Part shown: in pieces, positions 36,411 to 48,820 of the stretch
How positions within the stretch are numbered: position 1 is the first letter of the stretch
How the letters are laid out: every line of letters begins with the position of its first letter
Source of the DNA: Trebouxia sp. TZW2008
Lineage: Eukaryota; Chlorophyta; Trebouxiophyceae; Trebouxiales; Trebouxiaceae
Length of the DNA stretch: 64,000 bases
Direction: 5' to 3'
Assembly (NCBI GenBank): GCA_002118135.1
Contig: BDIU01000203.1
Span: 1 to 64,000, forward strand
Translations under genes and position numbers: made by a program
The notes under the pieces: model-generated
Seen by the model: only the letters and a program-made list of their open reading frames with translations
Database searches by the model: none
What the model was told of the DNA's origin: nothing

Positions 36411-38647
36411 ATGGCAGTGCAGGATGAAGACTTTGACAATCCTATCAAAGAGGAAAGAATGGTCACACGCGTGATGTTGACGCTCACAGGTAGCCAACTT
36501 TGTCTAGCTGTCTGCCCCTCACAGCTGATTGCACTGCAGCTGCATACACGGGCTGATGCTGCAAAACCTTCCTGCCAAATCTGGCCTCCACTAATCACAG
36601 TCCTGACTATGCTGCAAAATCTTTTGGCAATGCTAATGCCAGTCCTGCCCTGCTGCAAAGAGGCTCACTTTGTCAAAAGACTTAGCCTTGCGTTGGCATT
36701 CCAACGAGGTGTTTCTTGCTTTTGTGTAGCTCACAACTGTGTTGTGTTCAGATTTGTCACGCTAAAGATGTACTCTAACTTCTGTCTCCTTGTCGATGCT
36801 CAGGTACATGCATTTGGTGTTTTTGCTATATGGTAAACTTTCATGTCAGCATCCCTTCCTATGAATTGCCAACTATACTTACGCCTCAGTCAAGTCAGCT
36901 GTACATACTAGTCATATACTGCTGTCACTCGTAGTAGCCATTCCTGCAATGTCATTCTTTCTCGGTCAAACAGCCAAGGCTCTAGTATCTACACACTAGT
37001 GTCTATGCAACTAGGATGCTTCAACCTGTACGTACGCTTTACAACACAGATGTGTGCGCTTTTCAATGTACTCAAGTTGTTTTACCAGTTGTGACTGCAG
37101 CATCAGACCGCCTTGATGCAGAGTAAGTTTTGCTCGCTGGCTACGTATATATACGACGTTAAACCGCGTACCCTGTGAAACACAGTAGCGCAACAGAAAC
37201 TTTTCGCATGAGAGTGATAATTACAGGATGTCGGCTTCAGAGTGTTGTTGTTGTGTTGTCTATACTGCTCCCAAATCAGGGGTCCATCCTAGGACAGATT
37301 CCTGACTGACAGTAGCTGAGATAAGCAGTCACATGCCTGCTGGCAACAAAGCCTAAGTACTATGAGGGGAATGAAGCCCAGTAAGTTGGGATGATTGATG
37401 GCACGCGCCAAAGCATGAAAGCACAACGTACTGAGTACTGACTCAGCCTAATCTGCACGTATAGAGCTAGACTACCAACTCTGAAGTTCTCAGCAATATA
37501 ATTTATAACTGCACATGAAAACAAGGGTATAAATGGTTGCCTGTAAAAGCACAGCATACGTAAAGGCATAATTTCAAGCAATAATACAGCTATAATCGTC
37601 CAATGGCAATATTACAGCTACTCAGCGATTTAATTCTAAATGTACTGATAAATATGCCATCCTTTCTGGTTGCTGTCACTTCTCAGCTTGCTGTACATCG
37701 TGTACTGTGCTCTTCTGTCTTTCCAACCTCTGCTATCTTGCAGAAAAGCACACACCACATCAGCATACAGCAAGCTGGGCAGCACTGCAGAATTGGGAAA
37801 TGCTCTTCTGTCTCTTGTTTCACAAGCTCAAAATAAGGCATCTCGACTTTATGCAGGCACAGGAAGCTAACCAATGCTCAGAGGTCTAGTCTGAACCAGA
37901 TCCCCAACAGGCGCTTCACGCTGTGGTGGTCTCCCACCATCAACAGAGCCAATGTGTACGTGGGCTTCCAAGTGCAGCTGGACCTGACTGGCTTCTTCAT
38001 GCACGGCAAGATCCCTAACCTGAAGATCTCCCTGATCCAGATCTTCAGGGCCATCTGTGGCAGAAGGTCCACGAGAGCCTGGTCATGGACTTGTAAGTCC
38101 CCTTCTCAATCATATAGTGCTCAAGTGATGCCAATACTGGTTGTTGTATGCAAATTCTCTCATGCACAGCAAAATTCCCCCTTGAAGATCTCCCTCATCT
38201 TCAGGGCCCACCTATGGCAGAAGATCCATGAGACCATGGTCTGACGTCTACAGCAGGCAGTCTGTCGGCATGTTCTGCTGCAAATGCGCGCTTCTCTGCA
38301 TGTGCCTAGCCCATACACTAGCAAGTCTGCCAAATGCTTGCTTTTTGCTGCCAGTTTCATTTTTCTTCTTGATTTGTGGCCCAGCTTGGTTTGCTGTATG
38401 CGTGATCACACTAATAAACAAAGTTGGCTGCTTTGACAGGTGTATGGGCTTCTACATGGTGCCAGATGTTGGCAGCTGGAATTACAGTTTCCAGGGTGTC
38501 AAGCACAGTGCCAGTATGAAGGTTGGCCTGAAGTTGGCAAACCCCAAGGAGTACTACAGCGAGGTTCATCGCCCAACCCATTTCTTGGAGTTCAGCACTC
38601 TGGAAGATGTGGACAATGAGGCTGATAGAGAAGACTTGTTCACTTGA
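36411..38647 (+). CDS. Unrecognised protein, partly resolved exons, one apparent frameshift
   Basis: I do not recognise this family. Likely exons: 36411-36489 ([20 protein letters not shown], ending phase 1 at a GTAGCC donor), about 37882-38090 ([20 protein letters not shown] and [16 protein letters not shown]) and 38440-38647 ([19 protein letters not shown] to an acidic end and stop). The last two exons join in phase (TT|G). At about 38051-38056 the middle exon reads GGGCCATCTGTGGCAGAAG, one base short of the reading that gives [10 protein letters not shown]; a duplicate at 38200-38215 keeps that base. Phase between the first and second exon does not match, so at least one exon is missing or the first belongs elsewhere. 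A TGTAA word follows the stop. It may be a functional gene with a sequence error, or a recent pseudogene. Confidence 0.5.
38006..38245 (+). repeat. Duplicate of the unknown gene's middle exon end
   Basis: 38006-38092 and 38160-38240 share CTGAAGATCTCCCT, TTCAGGGCC and TGGCAGAAG in order. The second copy lacks the six bases CAGATC, carries the extra C and ends in a stop. It sits in the intron after the exon. Confidence 0.8.
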
Positions 38648-41175
38648 TTTTGTTCCCTGTAATGCAGCTGCCTGCACATTGGCAATTAGTTGTGTACATC
38701 AGTGTGTGACATTGTTTGTGATTGGGTATGTGTGTTTATGTGTGTGCATCTTGCCTAGGCCTGCGACATGTGTGCACCCTCTTGGTGCCTTCTCTTTCAG
38801 TAGTTTGGTTGTTGTAGAACTAATTTCAGTATCCCTTGGAGTACAACTCTCCAGATTCTGCACAAGACATCTCTGTGCAATCATGCAACTCAGAGTTGCT
38901 TCACATACAGCACATCAGCGTGCAGAGTCACAATGCTGCTGAGACTTCCTTTGCTGCTTTGCTGTAAGTCATACAAAGACACACAAAATGCTGCTCTTGA
39001 AGCTGTTATGACACTCCAATGTGCTGATGTTAAAAGAAGCTATGTGCTGTTGTTTGCTATGTTTGCCACATACACTGTCGTCACCTGAATGTTTTCAAAG
39101 AGTGCTTGCAGTCGCGCCTACCTGGTATCGCATCTTCAGAGCATTGTGGCTGGCTTACAATAGCTACACTGATGGCATGTAACCTGCAGAGGCGAATTGT
39201 ACTATCGTATGCGGCTTGTTACTGCTGTGCAACTCAACTTGATTCAGTTGAGTCCTATACCACCTGGCATAGGCCATTTGACTTGTACACCATGCAAGTC
39301 TTGTTGGAAGCTAGTTGCATGAGTGATACAGGCAAAACTAGGTGTTGACGCAGAACCTACTGCCTATACGCATTGTTGCCATATATGCTGCAACAGGTCT
39401 CAAGCCTCAACATCAGGGCAGCACATCATATTTGGCTTGGAGGGCACAGCCGACCTACCAATTTTATGCTGTTTTGGTTCTGACCACGATAGTGAGCTTT
39501 GTTGTTGACCCCATTCCAAAGCTAAAGCAATCTCATGACCATAGCCTAGCTTGACAGCAGGATCGACAATCATCTTCACATAGCCAAGTTGCCACAGATG
39601 CTCACAAAAATGAGAGCATGCAGATGCTGGGCACTCATTCCCTTGGGCATGCCTGCGGCAAAAGGGTACAGCTGTTACAACCAGCCAATTGCATAGCCTG
39701 TACGTGGCTGATCCCATGGTAGAATGGAATCAAAGAGCGAACATTGATGCAGAGTGATACAACAAGTCAACCTCCAATGGATGAAAACATTTCTTACTGC
39801 TTATGGGGACAGAGGCTTTCGTTATAAGGGCTATTGGCGAAGATTTTACTTTCTTCCAAAGTGATGTGAGCAAAAAGGCTTCAACCTGGTTTCGGTGCAA
39901 TTTTGCCGTTTTCAAAAACTTGAATAGTTTGTTGAGCATGGACCTTTACATTGCCGATTCTTGCCGTCTGCAGTTGTTATTGCCTCAAGCATGCATTAGA
40001 ACCTGTCTGCAGAGAACTCCAGTACCGGCACCACCAAGGAGCCCCATCAGACACACAGGGCGCGCGGGCGGGCGGGCGGGCCAAGCTTATTTGGCTCAGC
40101 CCTACCAGGTAAAGCTTAGTTTCAGCTCACAAGGCGACAACACAAGGCAGTAACCGACCTTGCCTGCACTAGATAGGCTCCCATACTTCTTGCTCCTTTG
40201 CGAGTAGCATATGATGTATGCACGTGTCTGCTGTGCGGCAACCTGACATTTAACTACACTTATCTCCAAAAGGCTGTGCTCAAGAGCTCTAGCTTGCAAG
40301 CTTGCAAATTAGAGCTGCAGCATTGAGGTGAAGTAAACGTCATTTCAAACGAAAGTCTGATGCTGCTAAGCCCATAGAGTCTGAATTGGTGCTTGGACAT
40401 CTTGAGCATGGAGCTGCATGAATGTGTCAAGCGTCTTGTATGGCGCATTGCGAAGCTTTGATACCAGACGTTGCAGAGTAAGGCCTTGCTGTTTGGAGGA
40501 AAGCAAACTTGTCATCGGGCCTTATGCTGCACGGGTGGTAAATTGTTTGTTGCTCTCCTGTTTGCAGCACCAAGTATCACAGGGTCGTCAGGCAGCATGT
40601 TGTTCAGATTTGAATACTGATGGTATCTTCGACTTCACGTATTGAGGCATGCAGTGCTATATTCAAGCTTGTTTGACATTGCCAGAACTTCAAGTCAGCA
40701 CAAGCTGCTGTAGGACAGCATCAATGCATGTTCAGTAATCAATCTTCAGTTTGCATATTCAGCATCCAGTTTGCAAGCATTGTTGCATCCATTCCTAAAG
40801 CAAGCAAGCCAGGCAGGACATGCCACATACAAAGTACACTTTACTTCATAGCTGACTGATACCACATGTGTACATTGTAAACTGAGCAAGATGAGCAATT
40901 GGGTTGATTGACACTGATGGCAGCGCCATTAACCGCCATGCTGAGTGTATTGCACTCGCACATCCCTCATGCACCAAGTCATGCCAGGGGTGCAGTTGCC
41001 GGCTGAGCTTGAAGACTGTGATTGTGATGCACATCTGGAGCTCTTGTCGAATTCATGTTGCTCAATATTTGTGTACATCTAAAACACGATCAGCATGTTG
41101 AAGGTGATGCCATGACTTGCTCTGTTGTGGCTTTGTGATATGGGTTTGGCAGTGAAATCAAGATTCAACACTTCA
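38648..41175. other. Gene-poor interval
   Basis: No recognisable gene in 2.5 kb. Open frames (e.g. 39803-40153) show no family features. A short run of GGGC repeats lies at 40062-40080. Confidence 0.4.
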
Positions 41176-41802
41176 TTACACTTCTGGTTCACATTTGCAC
41201 TTGTTGCAAGCATCCTCATATGTGACAAACCCCATGTCAACAAAGCGTGACATGCATTTCAAGTCCCAGATGGCTACACAAGGCACATCAATGCATGTCA
41301 ACCAATGGTCTCCACGCGACAGCTGTGGCTTGATTTGCTTGATAGCACGGTAGTCAACACCGTTATAATCTTCAGCAACCTTTGGCCAGTTTATGCAAGT
41401 TCCAGCCCCACAACAAACTCCGTACTGACAAGCTATCGTTTTGAAATTTTCCACAGTGATGCAAAGCAGCTCTTGACAGTTGAAGCAGGCAGTACAAAGC
41501 CGCAGCTGCTGTGTGTCGGAGATCTCATCCTCTTCGCGCAAGTGTCTGATGTACGAATCGCCCATTGCCATCCATAGAGAACTCCAAGGCATCAGATCTT
41601 CAGACGTTGGCCGCTTCACAGCGGTCAAGTCTGGCAAGGTGGAGCCGACTCGATAGAACTCTCCAGGATCGAGTCGCTCAGTTGCGACGTTTCTGCAGAC
41701 ATCGATGAGGCGACCAATTAGAGGCTTAGTGCACCAGCTGGAGAACATGTACAGACTTGGCAACGCGTCTGAAAGCTTAAGGTCGTTTCGAGATTTGGCC
41801 AT
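41176..41802 (-). CDS. Cys-rich orphan ORF, 208 aa, uninterrupted
   Basis: The longest uninterrupted non-retroelement frame in this part of the window. I do not recognise it. It is rich in Cys (CTACFNCQELLC, CQYGVCCGAGTC, CNKCKCEPEV at the C-terminus), which suggests metal binding or disulphides. No signal peptide is apparent. Lack of introns is unusual beside its neighbours and could mean a retrocopy, a captured transposon gene or a single large exon. A fragment in an AMT1 intron (about 31480-31560, minus) has a loosely similar string ([14 protein letters not shown] versus EDYNGVDYRAIKQI). Confidence 0.45.
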   Translation of the reverse strand: MAKSRNDLKLSDALPSLYMFSSWCTKPLIGRLIDVCRNVATERLDPGEFYRVGSTLPDLTAVKRPTSEDLMPWSSLWMAMGDSYIRHLREEDEISDTQQLRLCTACFNCQELLCITVENFKTIACQYGVCCGAGTCINWPKVAEDYNGVDYRAIKQIKPQLSRGDHWLTCIDVPCVAIWDLKCMSRFVDMGFVTYEDACNKCKCEPEV

Positions 41803-41831
41803 GGAAGACGAGCGCGACGTGAAGTGCTTAC

Positions 41832-42032
41832 CTCAAGCTCGTGTTCGTAGTTGTGCCACTTGTCACAGTCATCCTTCTCCCTAGCCTTGCAGTGCACAAC
41901 TTTATTTGCAGCCTGTCGGAGAGGATTCACCTCTCCGTCTGCCCTTTTCTGGTGGTCCTGCTCAAACTCTCGGTTGTCGGCTGCAATTCCGCGCTGTTTC
42001 TTGTTGCAACCGCCGTGCTGTTCGTAGACCAT
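41832..42032 (-). CDS. Exon-like charged ORF ending at a perfect donor
   Basis: ATG at 42032 begins 67 codons (MVYEQHGGCNKKQRGIAADN; later DDCDKWHNYEHELE) ending in phase 0 at a GTAAGC donor at 41831. It is probably a first exon. The frame of the 41176-41802 ORF does not join it in phase through any acceptor I could see, so its partner exon is unknown. Confidence 0.35.
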
Positions 42033-43653
42033 GGATCTATATAGATCTATGTACTGTCACTTTGAATCAAACGCGCGCGGGCTCGATAGGTCAAGTTCGA
42101 AATAGTCAACCTTGCTTGACGACCAGCTGCAGTCGTTGACGCACGTACCGTGATTGAGTGCTTAGAGTCTGCTGTTCCGGAATTGCGACAGTCTGCAAGC
42201 ACCGTTTGCGGGCTGGCGAAAGCGGGCTGGAATCTCAACATTTCGGCCACTGGTTTACGAATCCGGCGGAATGAACCATCAGCCCGCCATGTGGAGCAAA
42301 AGCCATCTTGGCAATACGCTCGTAGACACAATCAGCAGGCGGAGGCAAATCTAGGCGTGCTGGCAACCATAGTTGCAGCCAAAGATTAGTTCATTCACGT
42401 TGAGGGTCTAGGGTTCATGATAACAAACTTGCAAACGAGACACGCTCAAGCTGCACAACACACTGCCTGCATCATGACCACAATCGACATCGGCGATGCA
42501 TTTGCACTCAATATGTCGACGCCGGCGCCGTCCCTGACTTTTGCGCACATTTCGTTTGGGCTGAAAAGCAGGGCTGCGGTTGAGTTTGACCTGTGTTTCT
42601 CTGCTACCAGCTCCATCTCTGTCAAGGGCTCATCAGCTGCTTCTCGCTTTGTTGTCTTGTCAAAGCCTTTGGTCTTTTTGAGTGGGTCCTGCCTCTTGTC
42701 TTTGCGCCTCTGCAGAGCTGAAAGCTGGCCTGTGAAAGTAATGCAATTCAGCAAAGCGCACTCGGTGGACCACTCAGTAAGCATACTTCAAACTTGCACA
42801 GCAGGGCAACCAAGGGACTAGAGTTGCATGGATGAAACCTTTGTCATGGTTGCCTGGGAGCAAGAGCGCCGCAATGTTGGGATGTCTGCGATAGGCTGAA
42901 GTATGCTGCGCAGTTTTAACAAGCAAGACCTTATGAGCACAAAGTTGACAGTAGCTGGTACTGGAATGCTGTTAGCACTTCATCCATGCAAAGCAACAAA
43001 AGCACCCAATACGTAGCCCAAACAAAGACTAAGTGTGTTGTAAGCACTGTTGTCCTCGCCTTGCCCTTGCTTGGCACGCAATGGCACTTCTACACTAAAG
43101 CTGGAAGCAGCGGAGTGGTTGAGAGGCAGACGCAGACTGCAGCTGTAGTGGACAGATCAAGTGATCTAAGTGGTGATACCGCTGCAGCATTGAGATGATC
43201 ACGCGTGTTATAGCGTTTACTTTGCCTCAAAGCCTTCGGATGCAGCACGCTTGCAGGGTTCAACCTTGTTTTAGGTCTTGACTCTGCCACCTTCTTCACA
43301 GCCCTATGTGCTGCCAACACAGTTGCGTAAGAGGGCGAAGGACAGCTCGGAACGACCAAAAACCCCGTGATCAGTCACCTAATTGCTATCGGTATGTGCC
43401 GACATCGAACTTGCTTGACACATACGCGGCAGCAGTTTTGATCAATCACCCTGCTGTAGCCTTGCAACTGGACTATGGACACCGTCCATGCCGCAAGGGC
43501 CAGTCATTTGGATGCGGGCACTATACCCAGGACCGCAGACAAGCACTGGCTTGGACACGAGTCGCAAGCCACCAGCGCAGGGCGTGTTTGTGATTGCAGT
43601 GCAGCTCAGTCGCAAGTCAGGGTCATACAGGCGAAAACCCGGTTAAATATGAC
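42033..43653. other. Unassigned interval
   Basis: A Lys/Glu-rich minus-strand frame at 42446-42784 (DPLKKTKGFDKTTKREAADE) preceded by an acceptor-like CACAGG looks more protein-like than its plus-strand shadow. No family was recognised and the strand is uncertain. The rest has no support. Confidence 0.3.
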
Positions 43654-43767
43654 AATAATTAATAATTGATAATTAATAATTAATAATTAATAATTGATAA
43701 TTAATAATTGATAATTAATAATTGATAAATAATGATTAATAATTAATAATTAATGATTAATAATAAA
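43654..43767. repeat. AT-rich TAAT/TGAT microsatellite at LINE 3' end
   Basis: About 114 bp of TAATAATTAATAATTGATAA-type repeats. It lies about 55 bp beyond the last LINE stop codon on the element's 3' side, the position where many non-LTR elements carry simple-repeat tails instead of poly(A). Confidence 0.85.
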
Positions 43768-43820
43768 GGATTTACTGTCATAGGGACCCAACAGGAGGTC
43801 ATGCAGACAATGTCAATTCA

Positions 43821-46800
43821 TCAATACTCATCTACTGCATGTGACAGCCAAGCTTGCTGTGCCCATGCCCTAAAACAGTGTGACAAGTCAATGGCTGGAT
43901 TGCGCAGAACAAACCTCCTGCGAAAATAACATTTCCTAAGATATCTAGCAAAAAGGCTGTGCTGGCTAGTGTTCAACAAGGATGTAACTGAAGGTTGCTC
44001 ATGCTCATGCTGGATGTGGCTATATGCTAGACAATCAAACAGGAAATGTTGCTCATCTTCTACTATGTTGGCATGACAAACTCGGCATACCCTACAATCT
44101 CTGCCAATTTGCTCAAATCGCCCAATGTCTACTTGCAAATGAAAACACTGACACCGCAACCTGGACAACAGCCTTGTATTGAAATAGCAAAGAGAATGCT
44201 TGAGATAGTCTGCAAGCTGATACTCTGGGATCAACGCTCTGTATGCTAGCAAGGTGCTTTGTCCAACACAAGTGCGGTATTCAGAAATGTATTTCTCCCT
44301 CTCCTTATCAGTAACTGCCGTAATGTCCAATCTGCACACAATGCCTGCTTGACCTGGGTGGCCGTACAAAAAGCGGCGTACACCTGATCTCCAATTGTTT
44401 GACAAATCTTCAAAGCGTGGGACTGCCTCTGAAATCACAAAAATCATCTAACAAAGCAAGCTTAACAAGGCGGTCATTAGGCAGCTGAACAGCACGGTTG
44501 TGGTAACGCAAAATTTGTTGCCAAAAGTGCAACCCCACAGGATAGCGACCAAGCTCTGCAAGCACAATCATACTGCTAGTGCTATTCCTCACTCCCAACA
44601 ACTGTTTCCAAAACTGTCTATGTAGCTTCTCAGCATTGTCAACTGCTTTGGGATCCACTGCCCAGACTTCATCAGCATAACTCGGTATTGGCAGGACCAA
44701 TATGTCAAACAATTTGCAGATTGATGCAACGTCCGATAAGCCCAAGGAAATGCAGCGCCGGCGCATGGCATGCATAGCTTTCTTTGCTGCAGCAACCAGA
44801 AACTCTGCCACATATGCCATGTTGCGTGTTGCGTTAAACACAAAGCCAAGATATCTGTACTCCTCGACACAATCCACCTCTTTGTCTTGGAAGACAAATG
44901 GAGCACAATTAGAGCGCCTGGATTCAAACACCACAACCTTTGTCTTGCCGAGGTTGACTTCTAATTGCCGACCTGCACAGAAATGAGCAAGGGCATCAAT
45001 CTGTTGCTGCAATCCTTCTTTGCTAGTAGACATTAGGATGAGGTCATCAGCATACAGTAACAATGGTACAAGCTGGCCTATCAGCTCTGGTGCATCAATG
45101 CCAGGTGCTTGCAACAGATGTTGTTCTAGGCCATCAACATACAGCCCAAACAGAGTAGGACTGAGAGGGCACCCCTGCTTCACCCCCAGCAGGCATCTGA
45201 AAATTTCAGACAGGCCTGCTGGTGTCTTCACGGCTGCACTATCCTGCGCATACATAGACTTAACGATGGTGAGTACCCTCCCAGACACCCCCAAGTCTTC
45301 AAGCACCTGCCACAGCACCGCCCTGGGTATGGTGTCAAACGCCTTCCTGAAATCAACAAAACAACAGTACAGTTTGCCACTGCCACCTTTCTTCCTGGAT
45401 TGCTTCTGCTTGTCAATCAATGACCTGAGCACAACCACATTGTCAGTGGTGCGGTGATCTTTTCTAAAGCCAGCCTGTCCTCTTGCCTTGACGCCATGTT
45501 CCTCAGCCCAGGAAGCCAGCCTGCATTCAATGATCATAGCAAACAGTTTAGCAAAGACAGGTCCCACTGTAATGCCTCTGTCGTTGCCCATATCCTGCTT
45601 GTCTCCTGCCTTGAACACTGCTGTAACAACACCCACAGACAAGCATTCAGGGAATTGTGACACAAGCATGCGATTGAACAGCTCCAGCAGACAAGAGTGT
45701 AGGAGCTCGCCACCATCCTTAATCATTCCTGCACACACACCATCTATGCCAGGACTTTTTCTACGCTGTAGCCTCTTGATGCAGACCTGCAGCTTATCAA
45801 CAGTTATGTGAGCAAACATACACTCATCACTTTCACTATTAGGAGAAGATACACCTGGCTTTGCAGGGCTGTGAGGGGGCTCAGCAGGCTGAGCCCCATA
45901 AAGCTTCTTGAAAGCTTCAGTCTGCTCTTGCGGGGCTACAGGACATACATCTCTCTAACGAGAGTTGTAGACTTTCCAAAAGGCTTTCTTGTCTCTGCTG
46001 GTCATCTGCACCAGCTCAGCATTGCGCCGCTGCAGCCAAGCCTATTTTGCTCTGCAGGTCACAGACTTGTATTGCTTCTGAGCAGTCTGCCTTCCCTCTG
46101 CAGTGCTGTCAGAGCACTGCAACGCATGCTTCATGTTTTGATATGCATTCTTGCATGACTCATCATACCAAGGCTTCGACACATATGCAGCTTCTCCACG
46201 CTGTTTGCAAGCTTGCGGCGTGGTTTCATGTGCTGCTTCCAATGCAAGGTCTGCTAGTGATTTGCTCAACACATCAACATGAGCACTCTGCGACAACAGA
46301 GGAAACCACCGTGAATGCAACTCAGCTGTCAGGTACTCCTCATAGATATCAGCATTTGAATCATCATATCTGACCCTTTCCATTGTGCTGATATGCGAAC
46401 TGTTATGCCCATACTCTTTCAGTGGCTCACATAGCATGCAGAGCACCACTGAATGATGATCTGTGCAAAAACTTTTGCATCCTCATTCACTTGCAAAGAT
46501 ACTGATGCAGACATACACTGAGCAGATGCAATGAGTCAACAGCGCTGCGGCCTGATGATGATGCAATGCCAAAGGTCTACTTCCTAGCCTCATCGCCTGG
46601 AGTCCTCCCACGCAAAATGAGCAGACTGGTGTCCTTGCAGAGGTCTGGCAGCTCCGGTCCCCAGTTTTCACTGGGCATCCAATCCTGGTCACAGTTGCGC
46701 CTGGTTGGAATGTAAGACGGCAGATCTTCAGCTTCATCTGGTATGTCCAAGCACTCTGGCAGGTCTGAGAGCCTGACGTAGTCATCTCTGCAGTTCTGGC

Positions 46801-47265
46801 ATTCATATCTCCACAAATCAGCACTTCAGCCTCAGCGTCTTGGAACTGCAGAACATCATCCTGCAAGCACGCAAAGGGCTTTTATCATCAGAGTTTTTGT
46901 ACAATTTCTTTTGGGGCATGTAACAGACACAGAAGTATACCTCAGGGCAGCCTTGCACAACACACTTGAGTTTCAGCCATAGATAGCTGCCATCCTCTGC
47001 ACTCTTGACAAACTCAACATGCGTTTGCAAATGGTCCGACACATACACTGAGACTCCTCCTGAGGGGCATCCTGGTCTGTCACACACAGGTTCTATGAGC
47101 AGCATAACATATGTAGCCTGGTACAAGTAACTGAACATCATGCGCAGTCAGCCATGTGTCAATCAAACAGACAAAATCACGACAAAACAACAGTGCTAAG
47201 ACATTAGCCTTAGCATGGACACCTCCCTTAAGGTTCAAGAATATAAATTTAGCGTCCAAACCCAC
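43821..47265 (-). mobile_element. APE-type LINE retrotransposon, frameshifted
   Basis: Read 47265 down to 43821. An apurinic-endonuclease-like N-terminal part (DFVCLIDTWLTAHDVQLLVP; GGVSVYVSDHLQ; VCYMPQKKLY; EVLICGDMNARTAEM; then GPELPDLCKDTSLLILRGRT) is split over several frames between 47265 and 46483. A linker lies at 46449-46042. The reverse transcriptase is at 45819-44410 and the C-terminal domain at 44447-43821 ends with a Cys/His motif (CRVCHANIVEDEQHFLFDC). Frame breaks occur near 47090, 46820-46860, 46460, 45830-46040 and 44430. The order EN-RT-CCHC fits L1/Jockey/I-like elements. It is probably dead in this copy, though the long intact RT suggests recent activity. Confidence 0.9.
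44410..45819 (-). pseudogene. LINE reverse transcriptase domain
   Basis: 469 aa open. RT landmarks: RRKSPGIDGVCAGMIKDG, GNDRGITVGPVFAKLFAMII, GFRKDHRTTDNVVVLRSLID, FVDFRKAFDTIPRAVLW, GVKQGCPLSPTLFGLYVDGL and the catalytic box LLYADDLILMSTS (YADD). These are RT motifs 1-5 of non-LTR elements. It would copy LINE RNA into DNA at a nicked target. Marked as part of a broken element because the endonuclease upstream and the C-terminal domain lie in other frames. Confidence 0.92.
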
Positions 47266-47388
47266 GTGATTGGTCCCACTGGCTCCTGATGCTGCTCAAA
47301 TGTTCCGTTCACTCATAGCAGCTCCTGAGATTTGTTAGCAATTAGTGGTGACTGTGGTTTTGCAGAGAGCAAGCTGATTTACTTTTTA

Positions 47389-47601
47389 TTACACTAGATA
47401 GACAGCTAGTGCTCTCCTCAAGAGCATGAGATTCAGTGTCAAGCACATGGCATCATATTTGCCAAGACTTGACTCAAGTACAGCGAGTTCGATGTTCAAC
47501 AAGAGACTCCTGATCTCTGCTTCATCTTGTGGAGTGAACTTACTTATGAACGTCGCACTCAAGATCCCCTTTAGTGATGCCTTGATCTGATCGGTATTCA
47601 T
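47389..47601 (-). CDS. Small ORF, 70 aa, upstream of LINE
   Basis: Starts MNTDQIKASLKGILSATFIS and looks helical, ending at a stop close to an AT-rich run. It may be a short 5' ORF of the LINE (ORF1-like) or a cellular exon. No nucleic-acid-binding motif is visible and I do not recognise it. Confidence 0.3.
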   Translation of the reverse strand: MNTDQIKASLKGILSATFISKFTPQDEAEIRSLLLNIELAVLESSLGKYDAMCLTLNLMLLRRALAVYLV

Positions 47602-48820
47602 GTTGGCAGGTTGCTATCTACGGGCAATCTCTAGGAAAAAACAGTCAAAATAAAAAAAAAACAGAGAGGCATGTCACTGCATGCAGAAAAGGCCAAGTTT
47701 ATGTCATCCTCCAAATCACTGACATAACCATGTGATTTTCAGACCGGTTTCTAGCGCAAACTCTGTGGCTTGTGCGCCCAACAACTGTAGGATCAGCACC
47801 AGCGCTCTGCGGCGTCAGCACCAGGTGTCTGCGCCGACTGCGCGCTGACTCTGCACGCTCTACGTACAACACTCTGAGTCACTGCACTCAGACACCCGTT
47901 TTACTGTTTTCTACTAAGTTTTTGTTGGGGGGTGGGGGTCGCCCACCCCAGAGCAGGGGGGTCTGTTGGGGATAGGGGCCTGACCCAACCAGCACCTATC
48001 CCACCTAGCACACCTAGGCACCTATCCAGCACATTTCGCTCCAGCCCAGAGTTTGCTGACAAACTCACGGTTTCAAAAGAAAGTGCCCAAACACTATCAT
48101 AGGTGACATAGGTGGCCGTTACACTGCTTTTTTCTACTTTTTCTCTATTACTTCTCGAGAAAGGGATAGGTAATAATAGCGAATGTTCTGTCTTACGTAC
48201 TTGACTCCCTGTTTTCATTGTTTTTTGATGTAAAATGACCTTTCTGGGCGCTTGTCATAGGTGGGATATCTTGACATACAACTGAGTTTTGATTCTTAAA
48301 ACCATGCATTTGAAACTGCAGTATTATGTAAGGGTATCACACACACCCACACCCACATGCTTGATGACAAATTATCACAGAATTCTATGAAACACTGGGG
48401 CAAACCCTGTTGTCAGTGGTCAGTAAAGCAAATGCGCATTGGTCAACGTCTGCAGCTGTTACTAAGTTAGATCAGCAAGTTAGTAAGCGAAGTCCTGACC
48501 TAATTATAACTTAGTAAGGCTGTTAGGAGCTGCCCTGCTGCTAGGCATGAAAGTCTCCTTCTAACGATTCAAAACTTGAATTGTGACTGATCCCACAAGA
48601 TGATCCCATGTTTGGAAGCAAAGCGAAAGTGAGTGAACTCACGGGACCTCACGACCGTCATGACATCGTATCTGATCATAGGAGCAAAAGCGCAAGAATG
48701 CCCGGTCGTGGTGCTGACGGTCAGTTCTGCGGTTGACAGTCATTCTTGTTATTGTCGGGCGCTTATGCCCGCCGGGCTTCCGAAAGTCAGTATGGTGCCA
48801 TTTCCAAAATAGCGTTGGCC
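47602..48820. other. Interval with G-rich inverted repeats
   Basis: No gene seen. At about 47927-48002 two hairpins occur: GGGGTGGG with CCCACCCC (loop of a few bases) and GGGATAGG with CCTATCCC. The 3' part should include the promoter of gene A. Confidence 0.4.

Noticed and set aside
43100..43195. tRNA-like stretch GAGTGGTTGAGAGGCAGACG
   Set aside because: Resembles an A box only; no B box, no acceptor-stem pairing.
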